Positions 43,641 to 54,547 of a stretch of 64,000 nt of DNA are shown here, in pieces. Source of the stretch: Acanthosepion lycidas (taxonomy: Eukaryota > Mollusca > Cephalopoda > Sepiida > Sepiidae). Both the position numbers and the translations under genes were made by a program. Under the pieces are notes generated by a model, which was given only the letters and a program-made list of their open reading frames with translations, searched no databases and had not been told where the DNA came from. Location: NCBI GenBank assembly GCA_963932145.1, contig OZ010599.1:44361844-44425843 (forward strand), written 5' to 3'. Positions within the stretch are counted from its first letter, which is position 1. Each line of letters opens with the position of its first letter.

Positions 43641-44584
43641 GATCAACACAAAGTCATAAAGAACTCCAACTATGGCATGAATTCTTAATGCTCTTTACAG
43701 AACGGATCATCAAAAGGGTAAGTCTTTTCAATAAAATGTTTTTCTAATCACTCATGTCATCAAATAAATACTATTAACAGGAGACCTTAACCTTCACTCT
43801 TGCAACTCTGTGAGACTGTAGTATTCAATGAATAAAAAGAAAAAAATCACTAAGTGCCTTTTACAAACCAAATGTAACATTCATATGAGGAAGGTATTAT
43901 CAGAGGTATAACAGGATATTAAAACAACAGCTGAAAAAAGCAGCCAAGAATACATGGAATAATAAAAATAATTTATATCAGAACTTCAAAAAACAAATGT
44001 AGACATCAAATAAAATTATAATTTCCACTTTTTTATTTTTGTTGACATTATTGATTAGCATATCATTAAATGTTAAGTTTCAGACATTTTATAGCAATTT
44101 TTAAAACCAATAAAATAAGTAAGATTGACAAGGTTTTTAATTCAATGTTTTGAAAAAAAAAAAACAATTATTTATCTGTTTTTTTCTTTCTCAGTTTAAT
44201 CCTATATCCTCTTTGGGGATTGATGCTTGTAAATAAGATTCTATTACAGAAAATATTCCTCTACCATGTACTGTACAGACATCTAGACAGATTCTGAAAC
44301 AGAGAGCAGTTCATACCTATTTTAAAGGCATTAACAAATTATCAATAGTTAATAAAGAACAGAAATCATAAATAACTTTGATGCTTGATCCATTAAACCA
44401 TTTCATAAGACTACTAATCATTTTTGGAATAATGCCATGTCTCTTCAGGGTGTAGGTGACCATGGATCACTACAGCTTCCCTTTTTTCCACAATATATCT
44501 ATGAATTACAGTGACTTCATGGGAAAGATAGTGGAGTGGTTTCTTTTCACTTTTTTCACAGTTTGAAATTACAAATTTTCTTTC
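43641..44584. other. No gene recognised
   Basis: AT-rich; short frames only. Confidence 0.45.
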
Positions 44585-44780
44585 TCTTAGACTGGTTGCC
44601 ACTCATGGTTAGAGACCCCATTCTATCTTGTTATTTAACCCATAACTGGAGGAAGGAGGGGGAAGAGATGGATTCATGCCTTTCTCAAGGGTAGTAGTGC
44701 AAAAGTAATACAATAGACTTGAGTGGGGGTTTGAACTAGGTGATTTCTCTGCTTGCACCTGTTACTGCACCTGTACATCT
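44585..44780 (-). repeat. tRNA-derived SINE, family A, truncated
   Basis: Complement of AAAGGCATGAATCCATCTCT, the TTTGAACTAGG B-box remnant and TTATGGGTTAAATAAC identify the family. 3' tail absent. Confidence 0.6.
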
Positions 44781-46375
44781 CGCTGCTAATAATAGTGATT
44801 CTATAACCTAAAAAATCTCAGTCCTTTTATTGTGTCAAAGTTTCAATGGCACTAATATATAAAATATGGATAAGACGAAGCCAACTTTGATACAGGTCAT
44901 ATTATGGATCACTCATTCAGGAATGACTTCCATAGCAATCGACCGAATGCTAATCCCTGCTCATATGTTATTATTAGTAACGTGCATAGAAAGTAGTAGT
45001 TCTGTTAGTTAAACTAAAGCTTATTGAAGCCCAAATTAATAATATGCCCACTATGTAAAGAAATACAATTCCACTTCTAAAATCTTATACTTAATTCTCC
45101 AAAAAATTATAATGGAAAAATAAAAGCAAGAATGATAGTGCATAAGAATGACTAAAATCCAATCCATTTGCTAGCTTCAATCTTCGTTGACGTCATACTC
45201 AGAAAAATGTAACTGTTACTGCTTTTATTTATTATACTTGGTTTGTATGATTGATATTTGCTGTAAAAATACTAAATTTTGATAAAGAGTAGGTTTTTTA
45301 TCAGAGGTTATTTTATTTATTTTTTAAATAAAACCAAACCCTTCAGAAAATGTTAAAATGACTTCTTTTGAATTCTGAATAACATGGAGACAATCAATAT
45401 TTAATTAAGATACAAAAAAGTGGATGATTTTCTTAATATTTGAATGTTTATCCCCTTCATCTGAAGGATAACAATTGGAGTTCCTCTTTCTTCAGGAAGT
45501 TACGAATAAAGAAAATACAATAAAAATAAATGGAAACAATTTGAAAAAAAAACATTGATCAAATATTGATTACTAATAAATATGTGTAGCTGAATTATTA
45601 TTAACCTTTAAATTCTTGTATATTTAAGTTAGAATTGCTTTATATTAAGTTTATTTATTTACAATGCTCTTTTCTCTCTTAATAAAATGCCATATAATAT
45701 TGTCTGCATCATATAATTTTACCCCAAGTATCACTTATCATGTTTATACAAATTAATCGTATATGCTTCCTTCAAGTATTTTATGTATATACAATTCGCA
45801 TTAACTTTATGTAGCCACAAGTTGGTATATAGTCGCATGTATTAATACATCAACAACTCTAAGCAGAAGAAACTTGTGTTTACAAGTACATTACTACTAG
45901 TAGTAGTATTACAAGTAGTAGTATTAGTAGTAGTAGTAAATAATGCAAAGTTAAAGAACCTGTAACATATGATGAAAAGTACTTTTTAGAGAAAATATAT
46001 TCTTAAGGAAATGCAAGCTGCTAAAGTTGGGAGCAATTCAAGAAACAGTATCATGAACAATATCTAAATTCTATTTTTGTTCTAATGTTCTTGAAAAGGA
46101 CAAAATTCTTCTCTTCAGTCCCATCATTGGTTATAATTAACCATGGTCTTGTCACTGGTATGCAGCCATGACAGATAACGAAAGAGTGGGGAAAGACAAT
46201 TCTGCCCATATCTGCTCACTTCCTAATTCAACATGCTTACAAACTTTAAAGAAAATGTATCTTAGTTATGAACAAACAGCTTCTTATGTACAGTAATGTA
46301 TAATACAGTGCTGAGGAAAGATAAAATTGTTTTTAATAGTACTTTTGTTTTTATACTAATTCTATAAGTAGAAGG
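44781..46375. other. No gene recognised; (TAG)n run
   Basis: A (TAG)n run lies at 45893-45940. The rest is AT-rich. Confidence 0.45.
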
Positions 46376-46379
46376 ACTC

Positions 46380-46600
46380 TTGCAGTGGTACTGCGAATAG
46401 AAGAAATACCACTTCACATAGTAGTACTACTCTTTTTGTTGGAATACCATTATGATTGATAATATTACTGCTAAAAGTAATGAAGCTACAAACAGAAGAA
46501 CCCCCGCTGTCAGTACTATTCTTGCTGTCAGTACTTCTACTGCTACTAGTAGAAGTACCACTGCTACTGGCAATACCGCTGCTGTGTCTGGTAGCAAAAC
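46380..46600. repeat. Cryptic ACT/GCT triplet tract
   Basis: ACT, GCT and AGT triplets dominate. The minus frame 46427-46699 is Leu/Val/Ala low-complexity. Related to 32815 and 37618. Confidence 0.55.
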
Positions 46601-46908
46601 CAAACTAGTGCCAAGTTGATTATTGATTTTAGCACAGATCACTTCAGTGCAGCGGGAAAAATGTTTCCCCATCCGAGAAGAGATTTCAGTTTGGAGCAAT
46701 CAATATTTCGTCATTTTGAGTTTATAGTCTTTTTTTCTCTTTCTTTTTTTTTTTTACTGCCTCCCCCACCCAACTTCATTCTACACGTATAAAAGATTCC
46801 AAACTTGTTTCTATCATTGATGGGAAATAATTTTGGGTTTGGGTCTCAACTCAGCACCAATGTAAAAATATAATTTTTTCAGAGTTAAAAAGAAAAAAGA
46901 AATAATAA

Positions 46909-46914
46909 TAGTAC

Positions 46915-46976
<62 letters not shown>
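46909..46976. repeat. (TAA)n microsatellite
   Basis: About 20 TAA units. Confidence 0.97.
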
Positions 46977-47609
46977 AAAAAGAACATTAAATGATATCTT
47001 TGTTATCAGCACCAGTTGGCAAAACTGCAATGAGTTCAAATTTTGGTTCCAACCAATAACATTACCGAGTTGATGACCTTGAAAAAGGCATGATACCAAT
47101 CTTTCCTGAACATAGTTCATTGCAAATCATCTTGACTGTAGTCTTTTGATATATCTTATGTTTTTTTGGAAGACAGAGTAAGCCTTATGCTGTGCAAATT
47201 TTCTTCATTATAAGTTCCTCAGAAAATGAAATAAAGAAATGAGGTGATGCTGAGCAAGATTTCTTTGCTTTAATTCAATAGACATAAAAGCCAGAATGAA
47301 CAAGTTATGAAAAGAACGAATCTGATGCTGCTCTTGTTGGAATACAATAAACCAGAAATCTTAAAAGATTGTGCATAATCTTTCATTAAGCATTTATGTT
47401 ATCACTTTTATCCAATTTCTTTTCTTTTCGACGCATAATTGCAAATAGTTTTCTTATTCATTGTGTAAGATCTTTTTTTTTATGGAAATAAAAAGGTTTA
47501 ATGCTTTCTAAATGAAGTAATTTGAATCAGTTCTGTTTTTACCTGAGTTAGATACCTTTTCAATATAGATTTATATAAGAATTTATGATTTTTCATAGAT
47601 AAGAATGGT
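46977..47609. other. No gene recognised
   Basis: No support for a gene or element. Confidence 0.4.
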
Positions 47610-48020
47610 TTGTCTTCTATGGCTTATCAGTCCTTTGCAGGTTATTTAAAGCCAGAAAATATTTTTAAATTATAAGAATGTTTTTTGGTGGGAAATAATA
47701 ATAGATTAGTTATACAAGTCTTACTAATTTACAAATACAAGTCTTACTAATTTACTTATAGCTGGAGGTGAAGAGGTGGGTTCATGCCTTTCACAAGTTT
47801 ATTTGCTCATAAGTGAATATAACAAACCCAATGGGAATTGGAACTTGGCTCTGTAATTAACAATTCCGAGCCATTATCCTTTAGACCACCGATGCATCTA
47901 AGCTCACATCACCTTGTATTCTCAAGCAGTCACCCATCTATATACTGACCAGGCTTGACATAGCTTAACTTTGGTGATCATACAGGAACTGCTGTTTCAA
48001 TGTGATGTGGCGACAAGCCT
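47610..48020 (-). mobile_element. Composite 5S/tRNA SINE
   Basis: Minus strand: 5S-like head 47895-48020 (AGTTAAGCTATGTCAAGCCT, GGTCAGTATATAGATGGGTG), tRNA-like unit, family A body, and the tail complement CTTATCAGTCCTTTGCAGGT / TATTTAAAGCCAG at 47625-47660. Confidence 0.75.
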
Positions 48021-48029
48021 GTATAGATA

Positions 48030-48710
48030 ATAGGGGAAACACAAAGAGAGCAATGCTTTTCAGTGTGTAAAGTGAAATCAGTGTGTTGAGTTCAATCTCC
48101 GATCGATACTGTTTCATTCATTAATTCATTAATATATCTTTCTCGGCTATGAATTAAATAGCAGGGCAGACTGGGCTATCTTGCCTTGAAGTGGCAACCA
48201 GTTTAGGAGAAGGAAATTTCTGAATTCAAAACCAGCCTGAAGAAGGATGGTCTTTGTCAAGTTATCTTGCATTAGGGGGCACACTTTTACAAGAGTATTA
48301 ACATTTAATAGCTAATGTAGCTGATATCTGAGATGAAAAATGACCTGTTACACACAAGGCTATGCAGTAGGAAAACCTAACAGTAGGTACAGGGAGACTA
48401 ATACTTAAGAGTAGATGTGGGTGGCTTGATTATTAACAATTACGAAATTCAAATCTTTGCTGAGACAATTTATGTTCATTTTGTTTAAATATCCTTGGGA
48501 ATGGCAGGAATTTTTTTGCTTCAAACTAGGGGAAAATTCAAAGGAAACTGGATTTTCTAGCCTAAGTTGGTCAGCTGTCTTACAGAAAGAAAACTCTGCA
48601 GTTAAACTTGAATGGTTGGATATAGATTAGCAGCTCCATCCTATAAAATCCAACTTGTTACTGAAACTGCAGCATCATTAGTGTTCCTATACACTGTAAA
48701 ATGTCTACAG
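48030..48710. other. Mostly unique; SINE body piece
   Basis: 48130-48260 shares GCTATGAATTAAATAGCAGG and AGGAGAAGGAAATTTCTGAA with the extended SINE at 13113 (plus orientation). Nothing else recognised. Confidence 0.45.
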
Positions 48711-48712
48711 GT

Positions 48713-48930
48713 TTGATTGATTTGTTTTTTATGGCTTATTTAAAACTAGAATATATTTTTAGATTGTAAGAATTTATTAGGAGATAATACTGAATTAATG
48801 ATACAGCTAATAATTAACCCATAGCTAGCGGGTAGAGAAGTGGTGGATTTATACCTTTCCCAAGGGTATTTGTATGTAAGTCAATATAGCACATGCAAAT
48901 GGAATTGGAATTCAGCTCTTTGATTTGATT
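48713..48930 (-). repeat. tRNA-derived SINE, family A
   Basis: Minus strand, full 3' tail (complement of TTGATTTGTTTTTTATGGC) and CCTTTCCCAAGGGTATTTG block. Ends in the tRNA-like head. Confidence 0.7.
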
Positions 48931-49086
48931 GATTTGTTTTTTTTACAGCTTATCAACACTTTGCAGGTTATTTAAAGCCAGTAAAATATTTTAAATTGTA
49001 AGAATTTTTTTTCTTTGGAGGTAATAATGATTTTCTGATACAAGTCCTACTAATTAACTCATAGCTAGGAGGTGGAGAAGAGCTTA
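48918..49086 (-). repeat. tRNA-derived SINE, family A, 3' half
   Basis: Begins with TTGATTGATTTGTTTTTTTT and TTTGCAGGTTATTTAAAGCC; broken at about 49086 by the next copy. Confidence 0.65.
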
Positions 49087-49425
49087 TTTAATGCCAAAAT
49101 CTAAATATTTTATAGGCAGTTTTTATTTTTTTTATATTTTGGGAGATAATAATATTTTAGTGATACAAGTCTTACTAATTAACCCAAAGCCAGGGGAAGA
49201 AGAGTTGGATTCATACCTTTCCCAAGGGTATTTTCACCTAAATGAATATAACAAACACAACTCTGAGCCATTATCCATTGCACCACCTGCACATCCAAGC
49301 TTACTGCACCTTGTATTTCCAAGTGGTCACTCATTGTGATACTGACCCTGCTCAACATTGCTTAACTTTGGTGATTGTATGAGAAGTGGTGTTTCAATGT
49401 GATATGGCCATAAGCCATGAGTCTA
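49086..49425 (-). mobile_element. Composite 5S/tRNA SINE
   Basis: Minus strand: 5S-like head about 49300-49425 (AAGTTAAGCAATGTTGAGCA; complement of TTGGTGATTGTATGAGAAG), tRNA-like unit, GGAAAGGTATGAATCCAACT block, T-rich 3' end. Inserted beside or into the neighbouring family A copy. Confidence 0.7.
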
Positions 49426-49552
49426 CAGGAATAAACAAAGAAACAAACACATTGGCCGTGCTTTCTTCTAATTATATAAAACAACCAGCATGAATGTGAA
49501 AAAATCCATCTCTCCATATTGAACATATTTTCCATTGCTTTAATCCATTGCT

Positions 49553-49690
49553 ATGGAGTAATGGATAACAGCTCAGATTGAGGAATCAAAGAGCTGAGTT
49601 CAAATTCCAGTTGAATCCATTACATTTACTTACATGCTAATATCCTTGGGAAAGGTATTAATCCTAATTTTCTCCCCCGAGCTAAGTGAC
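49553..49690 (+). repeat. tRNA-derived SINE, family A, 5' part
   Basis: Good head: TGGAGTAATGGATAACAGCTC (A box) and GAGTTCAAATTCCAGT (B box), then CCTTGGGAAAGGTATTAATC. Truncated 3'. Confidence 0.75.
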
Positions 49691-49875
49691 ATTTGGGATA
49701 TCACTGCAACTACTATCATGATAGACTAACAGACCAAATTTTCTCTTCGTCCAGTAAGACTTCCTTCTCCATCTAACTGTATGTCTCTGTTTGCTGTAAC
49801 CATAACTACCTGAATGGGCAGCTTGGGACTGCCCATAACTTTTGACCCTGACTGACTATAAGCCCATTTTTATTT

Positions 49876-50035
49876 GTTTAGTGATAGATCGTGGATCAGA
49901 TTGAAGAATCAGAGAGCTGAGTTCAAATTCAAATTTAGTTTATTACATTTACTTACATGCTAATACCATTATGAATTCAACTTTTCTCCCCTCAGCTATG
50001 GGTAAATAGAAGGACAGCAATTACAGTTAACTTGG
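49876..50035 (+). repeat. tRNA-derived SINE, family A, 5' part
   Basis: Second plus-strand head: AGTGATAGATCGTGGATCAG and GAGCTGAGTTCAAATTC, then TCAGCTATGGGTAAATAG. Same orientation as the previous copy, 320 bp away. Confidence 0.7.
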
Positions 50036-50451
50036 TTTTTTTTTCTTTATATGTTTTAATTTTCTTCCTTATTTCTGGAGAGTGATTGATTGCTTTGGAT
50101 CTTTCACATCTTGATTTTAGTGGTGACTCAGTTCATTGTCATAAAACTCCTGTTGCTTCAGGTCCAAATAAAACATTCACATTGAATATGTGTGACTTAA
50201 GCAATTCAGTGAGGACTCAATGTGTCAGACTACCATGTCATTTTTGGTTGAATAGTATTTTGGTTTTCAGAATTTCACATAAGAGATTGTGTAATTCAAA
50301 TGAGCCAATGTACAATACAAAACTTTCTTTTTACAAAAATACATTTATTTATTATGCGGTCACAAATCATATATTATTGGTTATTTGAAGAGACAAAATC
50401 ATGCACAAGAAAAGGAAACAAAACTAAAATTTTCTTCCTCTTTTGTAAATA

Positions 50452-50553
50452 TTAGGTTGGTGCAAAAATAATGACGTAATAATGTCGTTTTTCGACGTAT
50501 TTTTTAACGTCAAAAAACGACATTATTACGTCATTGTTTTTGCATCAACCTAA
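50452..50553. mobile_element. Mariner MITE, 102 bp, first of a tandem pair
   Basis: Ends TTAGGTTGGTGCAAAAATAA and its complement, extended arms containing TGACGTAATAATGTCGTTTT. TA borders at 50450-50451 and 50554-50555. 22 bp longer than the 79-80 bp copies. Confidence 0.92.
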
Positions 50554-50555
50554 TA

Positions 50556-50657
50556 TTAGGTTGGTGCAAAACCAATGACGTAATAATGTCGTTTTTTGAC
50601 GTTAAAAAATACGTCGAAAAACGACATTATTACGTCATTATTTTTACACCAACCTAA
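50556..50657. mobile_element. Mariner MITE, 102 bp, second of a tandem pair
   Basis: Shares the TA at 50554-50555 with the first copy and ends before TA at 50658-50659. The central loop (GACGTTAAAAAATACGTC) is the reverse complement of the loop of copy one, so the two are in opposite orientation. Confidence 0.92.
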
Positions 50658-50799
50658 TAAAAGAAAAATCATGTCACAAAGTTGGGTATTTCATGAACAG
50701 ACTTCTCTAAGGGAAAGGAAAACATATCAATCATTGTATCTAATAATATACACAAGTTCTACTCTTTTACAGTCTTATATACTTTATAAACTTCTTTAT

Positions 50800-51215
50800 T
50801 TGCTGTGTTCCCTCAGGACATAGACGATCATGGCTCTCCACAATTTCTTGTCCCTTGTAGCTCTTAATAAATTTTATCTTTCTGTTATTTCTCCTAAACC
50901 CTGCCCCACAATCCATTTACTCAAGCTCACTAAATATGTTATGCATTGTTTTCCTTAGTCCCTCTTGCCCTCTACCTGTCCCATGGGTATCAGATTTTAC
51001 AAGCCTTCCTTCCTCATTATGTCCTCCAGAAACCTCAACTGTCTCTTCCTGATGTTAAGTATAAGTTTCCTTTTTGTTTCCATTTTCTCTAAACCTTTGT
51101 TGTTGCTCACATGTTCAGTCCATAGTATTCTTAGAATCCTTCTATAAAATGACATTTCTGTTGCTTCAAGTCTCTTCTTCATCTTTGAAGAGACAGTCCA
51201 GATATTATGCAACAA
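50800..51215 (-). pseudogene. LINE lineage 3 remnant
   Basis: The minus frame reads MSFYRRILRILWTEHVSNNK, ...LEKMETKRKLILNIRKRQL and RFLEDIMRKEGL, then a degraded end near 50830 (YKGQEIVESHDRL-like). Same C-terminal segment as 31740-32240 but without the GAA expansion. Confidence 0.75.
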
Positions 51216-51529
51216 CTAATAATAAGATTTGTGATTTTGGGGGTTGATCCTTTTAGAAATACTGTCTGTGGAGCATTAATCATTATTTAAATAGTTTTAA
51301 TGGAAATAATTACCAAAAATTTTGTTGCTACCAAACTTTAAACTCATTAACAGTTTATATAATATGAAAAATTCAAGGTTCAATTAATTAAGTTCTGTTG
51401 ACATGAAAGATGGTGTCAAGTCTGCACAGTCTGGAAAAAAGAAGAAAACAGTTTAATTTTGAATATGGTAGGATTGTTGAATTTTGGAATTGGGGAATAT
51501 CACAACTTTAGAATCAGGGGCTAAATTTC

Positions 51530-51805
51530 CCTTTTACAAAAAAACATTTATTTATTGTGGGTCACAAACCATAAAATATTGGTTAGTTCTTATAAATGTA
51601 ATATACAAGAAACAAACTCATACATGAGATAAAAAAAGAAAAACATTTTCTATCTCTTTTATAAATATTATCTAAGAAATGTCATGGTGCAGAGCTGGGT
51701 ATTTCTTTAACTACATTCTCTAAAGGAAAGGGGAATATATAAATTATTGTATCTAATAATATACACACTTTCTACTCTTCTTCAATCTTATATTCTATGT
51801 AAAAC
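51530..51805 (+). repeat. Duplicated segment, MITE-free copy
   Basis: Paralogue of 50320-50800. At the insertion point it reads TAAATATTATCTAAGAAATG where the other copy has TAAATATTA, the MITE pair, then TAAAAGAAAAATCATG. Confidence 0.85.
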
Positions 51806-52139
51806 TTATATTACAGTGAAATGACATGCTTTTAAATATTCTTAAATGAAACCCTCCCACAATTTTTCTCTCCTTTTCTTATTTTAAAGATCAATTTCAT
51901 ATTCATCATAATCTTTTTATTTGATATCAAGTTGTTCTTTGTCATAACAATTAGATATTTGATTCATACATTTTTTCTTTTTAAAACTGCACATTAGATC
52001 TATGAAAAAAATGTTTAAATTATAAAGAATTTACTTTTGTGTAACTGGTGTAAATTTAATCTGATCTAAAACCACTTATTGTTTTCTCTGTCATGCTTGC
52101 ATTCTTTTTGTAATTTTGTTGTATTTCTTGCCCACATCT

Positions 52140-52142
<3 letters not shown>

Positions 52143-52203
<61 letters not shown>
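52143..52203. repeat. (TA)n microsatellite
   Basis: About 60 bp of TA. Confidence 0.97.
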
Positions 52204-52206
<3 letters not shown>

Positions 52207-52278
52207 GAAGAAATATTTCAAAGAAAAACCTTACATTAATTTTCCAGCCATAAGGTTAAATTTATTTTAGAGTTAGTT

Positions 52279-52410
<132 letters not shown>

Positions 52411-52556
52411 TGTATGTTTATATATATGTATGTGTGTTAAGTATGTTTATAAGATTGACTTTATAAAAACACATTATTATTCAGAAGAAGTCTTTTCTAG
52501 AGAAGTAATGAGTTTTTAATTTTGTCATTCATTTCCTCACCATATATATTTGCGTA

Positions 52557-52582
52557 TATATATATATGTGTGTGTGTGTGTG

Positions 52583-52616
<34 letters not shown>

Positions 52617-52617
52617 T
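52557..52617. repeat. (TA)n / (TG)n microsatellite
   Basis: TATA, then (TG)8, then TA. Confidence 0.95.
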
Positions 52618-52644
52618 TAATATAGCCGAGAAAAATAACACCAC

Positions 52645-52723
52645 TCATGGCCTGACGATTGCATCCAGCATGAAACAGACTGTCACCTCTAAGTGTTGAA
52701 TTCTATGTTCACTTTTATATTTA

Positions 52724-52725
<2 letters not shown>
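52645..52725 (+). repeat. Half-copy of foldback family H2
   Basis: The right-arm text of 10351-10427: GGCCTGACRATTGCATMYAG, ATGAAACAGACTGTC and CTCTAAGTGTTGA...ATGTTCACTTTTATATTT. The left arm is absent. TA arrays lie on both sides. Confidence 0.85.
52649..52687 (+). ncRNA. Hammerhead-like ribozyme, family H2
   Basis: Box CTGACGA intact (52652-52658). Helix II TTGCATCCAGCAT, GAA 52672-52674, helix III ACA/TGT with loop GAC, triplet GTC (C17 at 52684). Helix I GGC/ACC has lost its first pair by a G to A change at a former CpG. Complements the 10353 copy, which has helix I but a mutated core. Confidence 0.55.
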
Positions 52726-52726
<1 letters not shown>

Positions 52727-52765
<39 letters not shown>

Positions 52766-52788
52766 ATTCATTTACTCACCATTAGTCA

Positions 52789-52836
<48 letters not shown>
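52727..52836. repeat. Two (TA)n arrays
   Basis: TA runs at 52727-52762 and 52791-52836 separated by a short ATTTACTCACCATTAGTC spacer that is itself similar to text at 52525-52545. Confidence 0.93.
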
Positions 52837-52840
<4 letters not shown>

Positions 52841-52879
52841 ATTTCTCAGAGTTAACCTGTAGAAAAGATAATATTTATA

Positions 52880-52990
52880 AATATAAATGATAATAGGAAA
52901 ACTGTAATAGTTGCCCACGCGTTTCGTCCAGTGTGGTCCACATTGCCGAAATGCATTGGCAACTATTACAGTTTTTCTATTGTCATTTAT
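52880..52990. repeat. Foldback repeat without complete core
   Basis: AAATGATAATAGGAAAACTG and TAATAGTTGCC are answered by GGCAACTATTACAGTTTTTC and TATTGTCATTT. Both inner ends keep a hammerhead-like 3' half (minus GAAACGCGTGGGCAAC; plus GAAATGCATTGGCAAC), with the helix I partner GTTGCC, but no CTGANGA box. (TA)n follows. Confidence 0.7.
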
Positions 52991-53007
52991 ATATATATAT
53001 CTATCCA

Positions 53008-53043
<36 letters not shown>

Positions 53044-53062
53044 TTCTTTTTGCAATCAACAC

Positions 53063-53119
53063 CATCACTTGATAAGACATGAGAAGTGTTGAAACAAAAT
53101 TGAGATTTTTGTAGTGATG
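53063..53119 (+). ncRNA. Hammerhead-like ribozyme with U3-A8 core, family H4
   Basis: Helix I CATCAC (53063-53068) with GTGATG (53114-53119): six pairs. Box TTGATAA (53069-53075). Helix II GACAT/GTGTT (53076-53090): five pairs including G-U. GAA 53091-53093. Helix III ACAAAA/TTTTGT: six pairs. Triplet GTA (A17 at 53113). Structurally the best copy in the window, with both C3 and G8 of the classical core replaced (U3, A8). Confidence 0.55.
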
Positions 53120-53195
53120 TTTTAACATGCATGTCATAACTTTGAATAAATATTATATATATAATTTTCTTATCTATAATTTCTTGTAATTTTTA

Positions 53196-53565
53196 AAATC
53201 ATTTCACCCCTAGCAAGGCAATAAAGCCACTAAAAAACAAAGTATTACTGAGTATGAAAGAATATGAGAAAAAGAAAACATTATTAAGGAGAGAGAACAA
53301 TAAAAGAACAGGAATTAATAAAACAGAAGACAACGATTGACATTACATTTAAATTTTTGAAGATCAAAATTGACTGGAAAGCAAGAAGCTGATGAGAGTT
53401 CCACAAGTGAGAAGTGTGAGAGAAGAAACTGTTAGCATAGAATTTATGGTTACATCTAACCATTTCAACTGTAAACTGATGGGACATTGCCAATTGAGTA
53501 GTATGCTTAAATTCAAGAATAGGTACCAAAGATAATATATAATACATAGAAGTAAACCGATGCTT
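53196..53565 (-). pseudogene. LINE lineage 1 remnant
   Basis: Starts at the terminus AATCATTTCACCCCTAGCAA. The minus frame has QFTVEMVRCNHKFYANSFF and SHTSHLWNSHQLLAFQSIL, the 3'-most part of the lineage 1 product. Truncated 5' near 53565. Confidence 0.7.
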
Positions 53566-53896
53566 GCAATTGTTTATTGTATGTAACGCAGGAAAATAGT
53601 GACTTTAATGAAAACATCTTCCAGCATTTAAAAAAATCTATGTAAATTTAAATAAAGATTTAATTTCACTAAAACTTTCTGTACCTATTTCATCAGTTAT
53701 CAAGTTTATTTATGATCATTTCCTTGTAATAAAATCCATAAAATGTATTTTTATTGAATATAAACAACTCCTATCCAATTAACTAATTTGATGGAAACAT
53801 TTCTTAATTAGCTGTTTACACAGTTTGTTTCAAAATTTTAATTTCCATGAGAAATAATTTCTATTTTATAGAACAAAGAATATTTCCATATATATG
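53566..53896. other. No gene recognised
   Basis: AT-rich spacer. Confidence 0.4.
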
Positions 53897-53900
53897 TATG

Positions 53901-53931
<31 letters not shown>

Positions 53932-53947
53932 GTGTGTGTGTGTGTGA
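53897..53947. repeat. (TATG)n and (TG)n microsatellite
   Basis: TATG units then TG units. Confidence 0.95.
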
Positions 53948-54194
53948 GTAAAATATATATGTCAATAAAATTAAATATGTTCACTTATCTTTTGTCTATA
54001 CTGAGTTTCATGGAATTAAATCCACTCTTCTCCACATATCCTCCTAAACTGCACTTCTTATCACTTACTCTTACCACTCACACAACAAACTCCTTCAGTA
54101 ACAGTTGAGTGGCTCTTGGGCCTTGTATACGTTGAACAGTAGTAAAAAAACTCTTCAGCAGACATGATAGTAAAATTGTTGTTACTGTTTTACA

Positions 54195-54195
<1 letters not shown>

Positions 54196-54271
<76 letters not shown>
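54196..54271. repeat. (ATCT)n plus (TA)n microsatellite
   Basis: ATCT units pass into TA, as at 9154. Confidence 0.96.
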
Positions 54272-54273
<2 letters not shown>

Positions 54274-54320
54274 AATAAATACAAGCAAAAGTTTTGTGAC
54301 TTAGCTGATTAATGTTACCG

Positions 54321-54384
54321 CATCTCAACTCCAGAGTTTCGTAGATGGATCATCTGGGAATCACTGCATCCACTCGTCAGGGGG
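54321..54384 (-). ncRNA. Hammerhead-like ribozyme, family H5, long helix II
   Basis: Minus strand: box CTGACGA (54374-54380). Helix II 54341-54373, GTGGATG with CATCTAC-type partner (seven pairs, one wobble), closed by canonical G-C. GAA 54338-54340. Helix III ACTC/GAGT (54328-54337). Triplet GTT. Helix I CCCC against GAGA is poor. Confidence 0.5.
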
Positions 54385-54510
54385 TATCAGCAATTGACTG
54401 CTTATACTTCTCTATTTTTCTTCTTTTGGTCTATATCTCTGAGATAAGGCATTATGATTACTTGCATTTTTACATTACTCGGACTGTTATCCCCATCTTC
54501 ATTGCCATAT

Positions 54511-54547
54511 TCACAACATTTCGGCCGTTGTACACTTCTTCAGGTGA
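54511..54547 (-). ncRNA. Hammerhead-like core, family H6
   Basis: Minus strand: helix I TCAC (54544-54547) with GTGA (54511-54514), four pairs. Box CTGAAGA (54537-54543). Helix II irregular. GAA 54520-54522. A-TG-T leaves only one helix III pair, then U17. Such minimal helix III forms, if active, would work as dimers. Confidence 0.4.

Larger units (their letters stand above)
50320..50800 (+). repeat. Duplicated segment, copy with MITE insertion
   Basis: Apart from the MITE pair, it aligns with 51530-51805: GTCACAAAYCATAWAATATT, CTTCCTCTTTTGTAAATATT, then GTTGGGTATTTC / GCTGGGTATTTC and ATTGTATCTAATAATATACA. Confidence 0.85.

Noticed and set aside
46427..46699. Leu/Val/Ala-rich frame resembling a membrane protein
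   Set aside because: Arises from GCT/ACT-type triplet repeats read on the minus strand; no second segment or start context supports a gene.
52900..52970. Complete hammerhead in the GAAACGCGT-containing foldback
   Set aside because: The CTGANGA box is absent on both strands; only the 3' half and the helix I partner remain.
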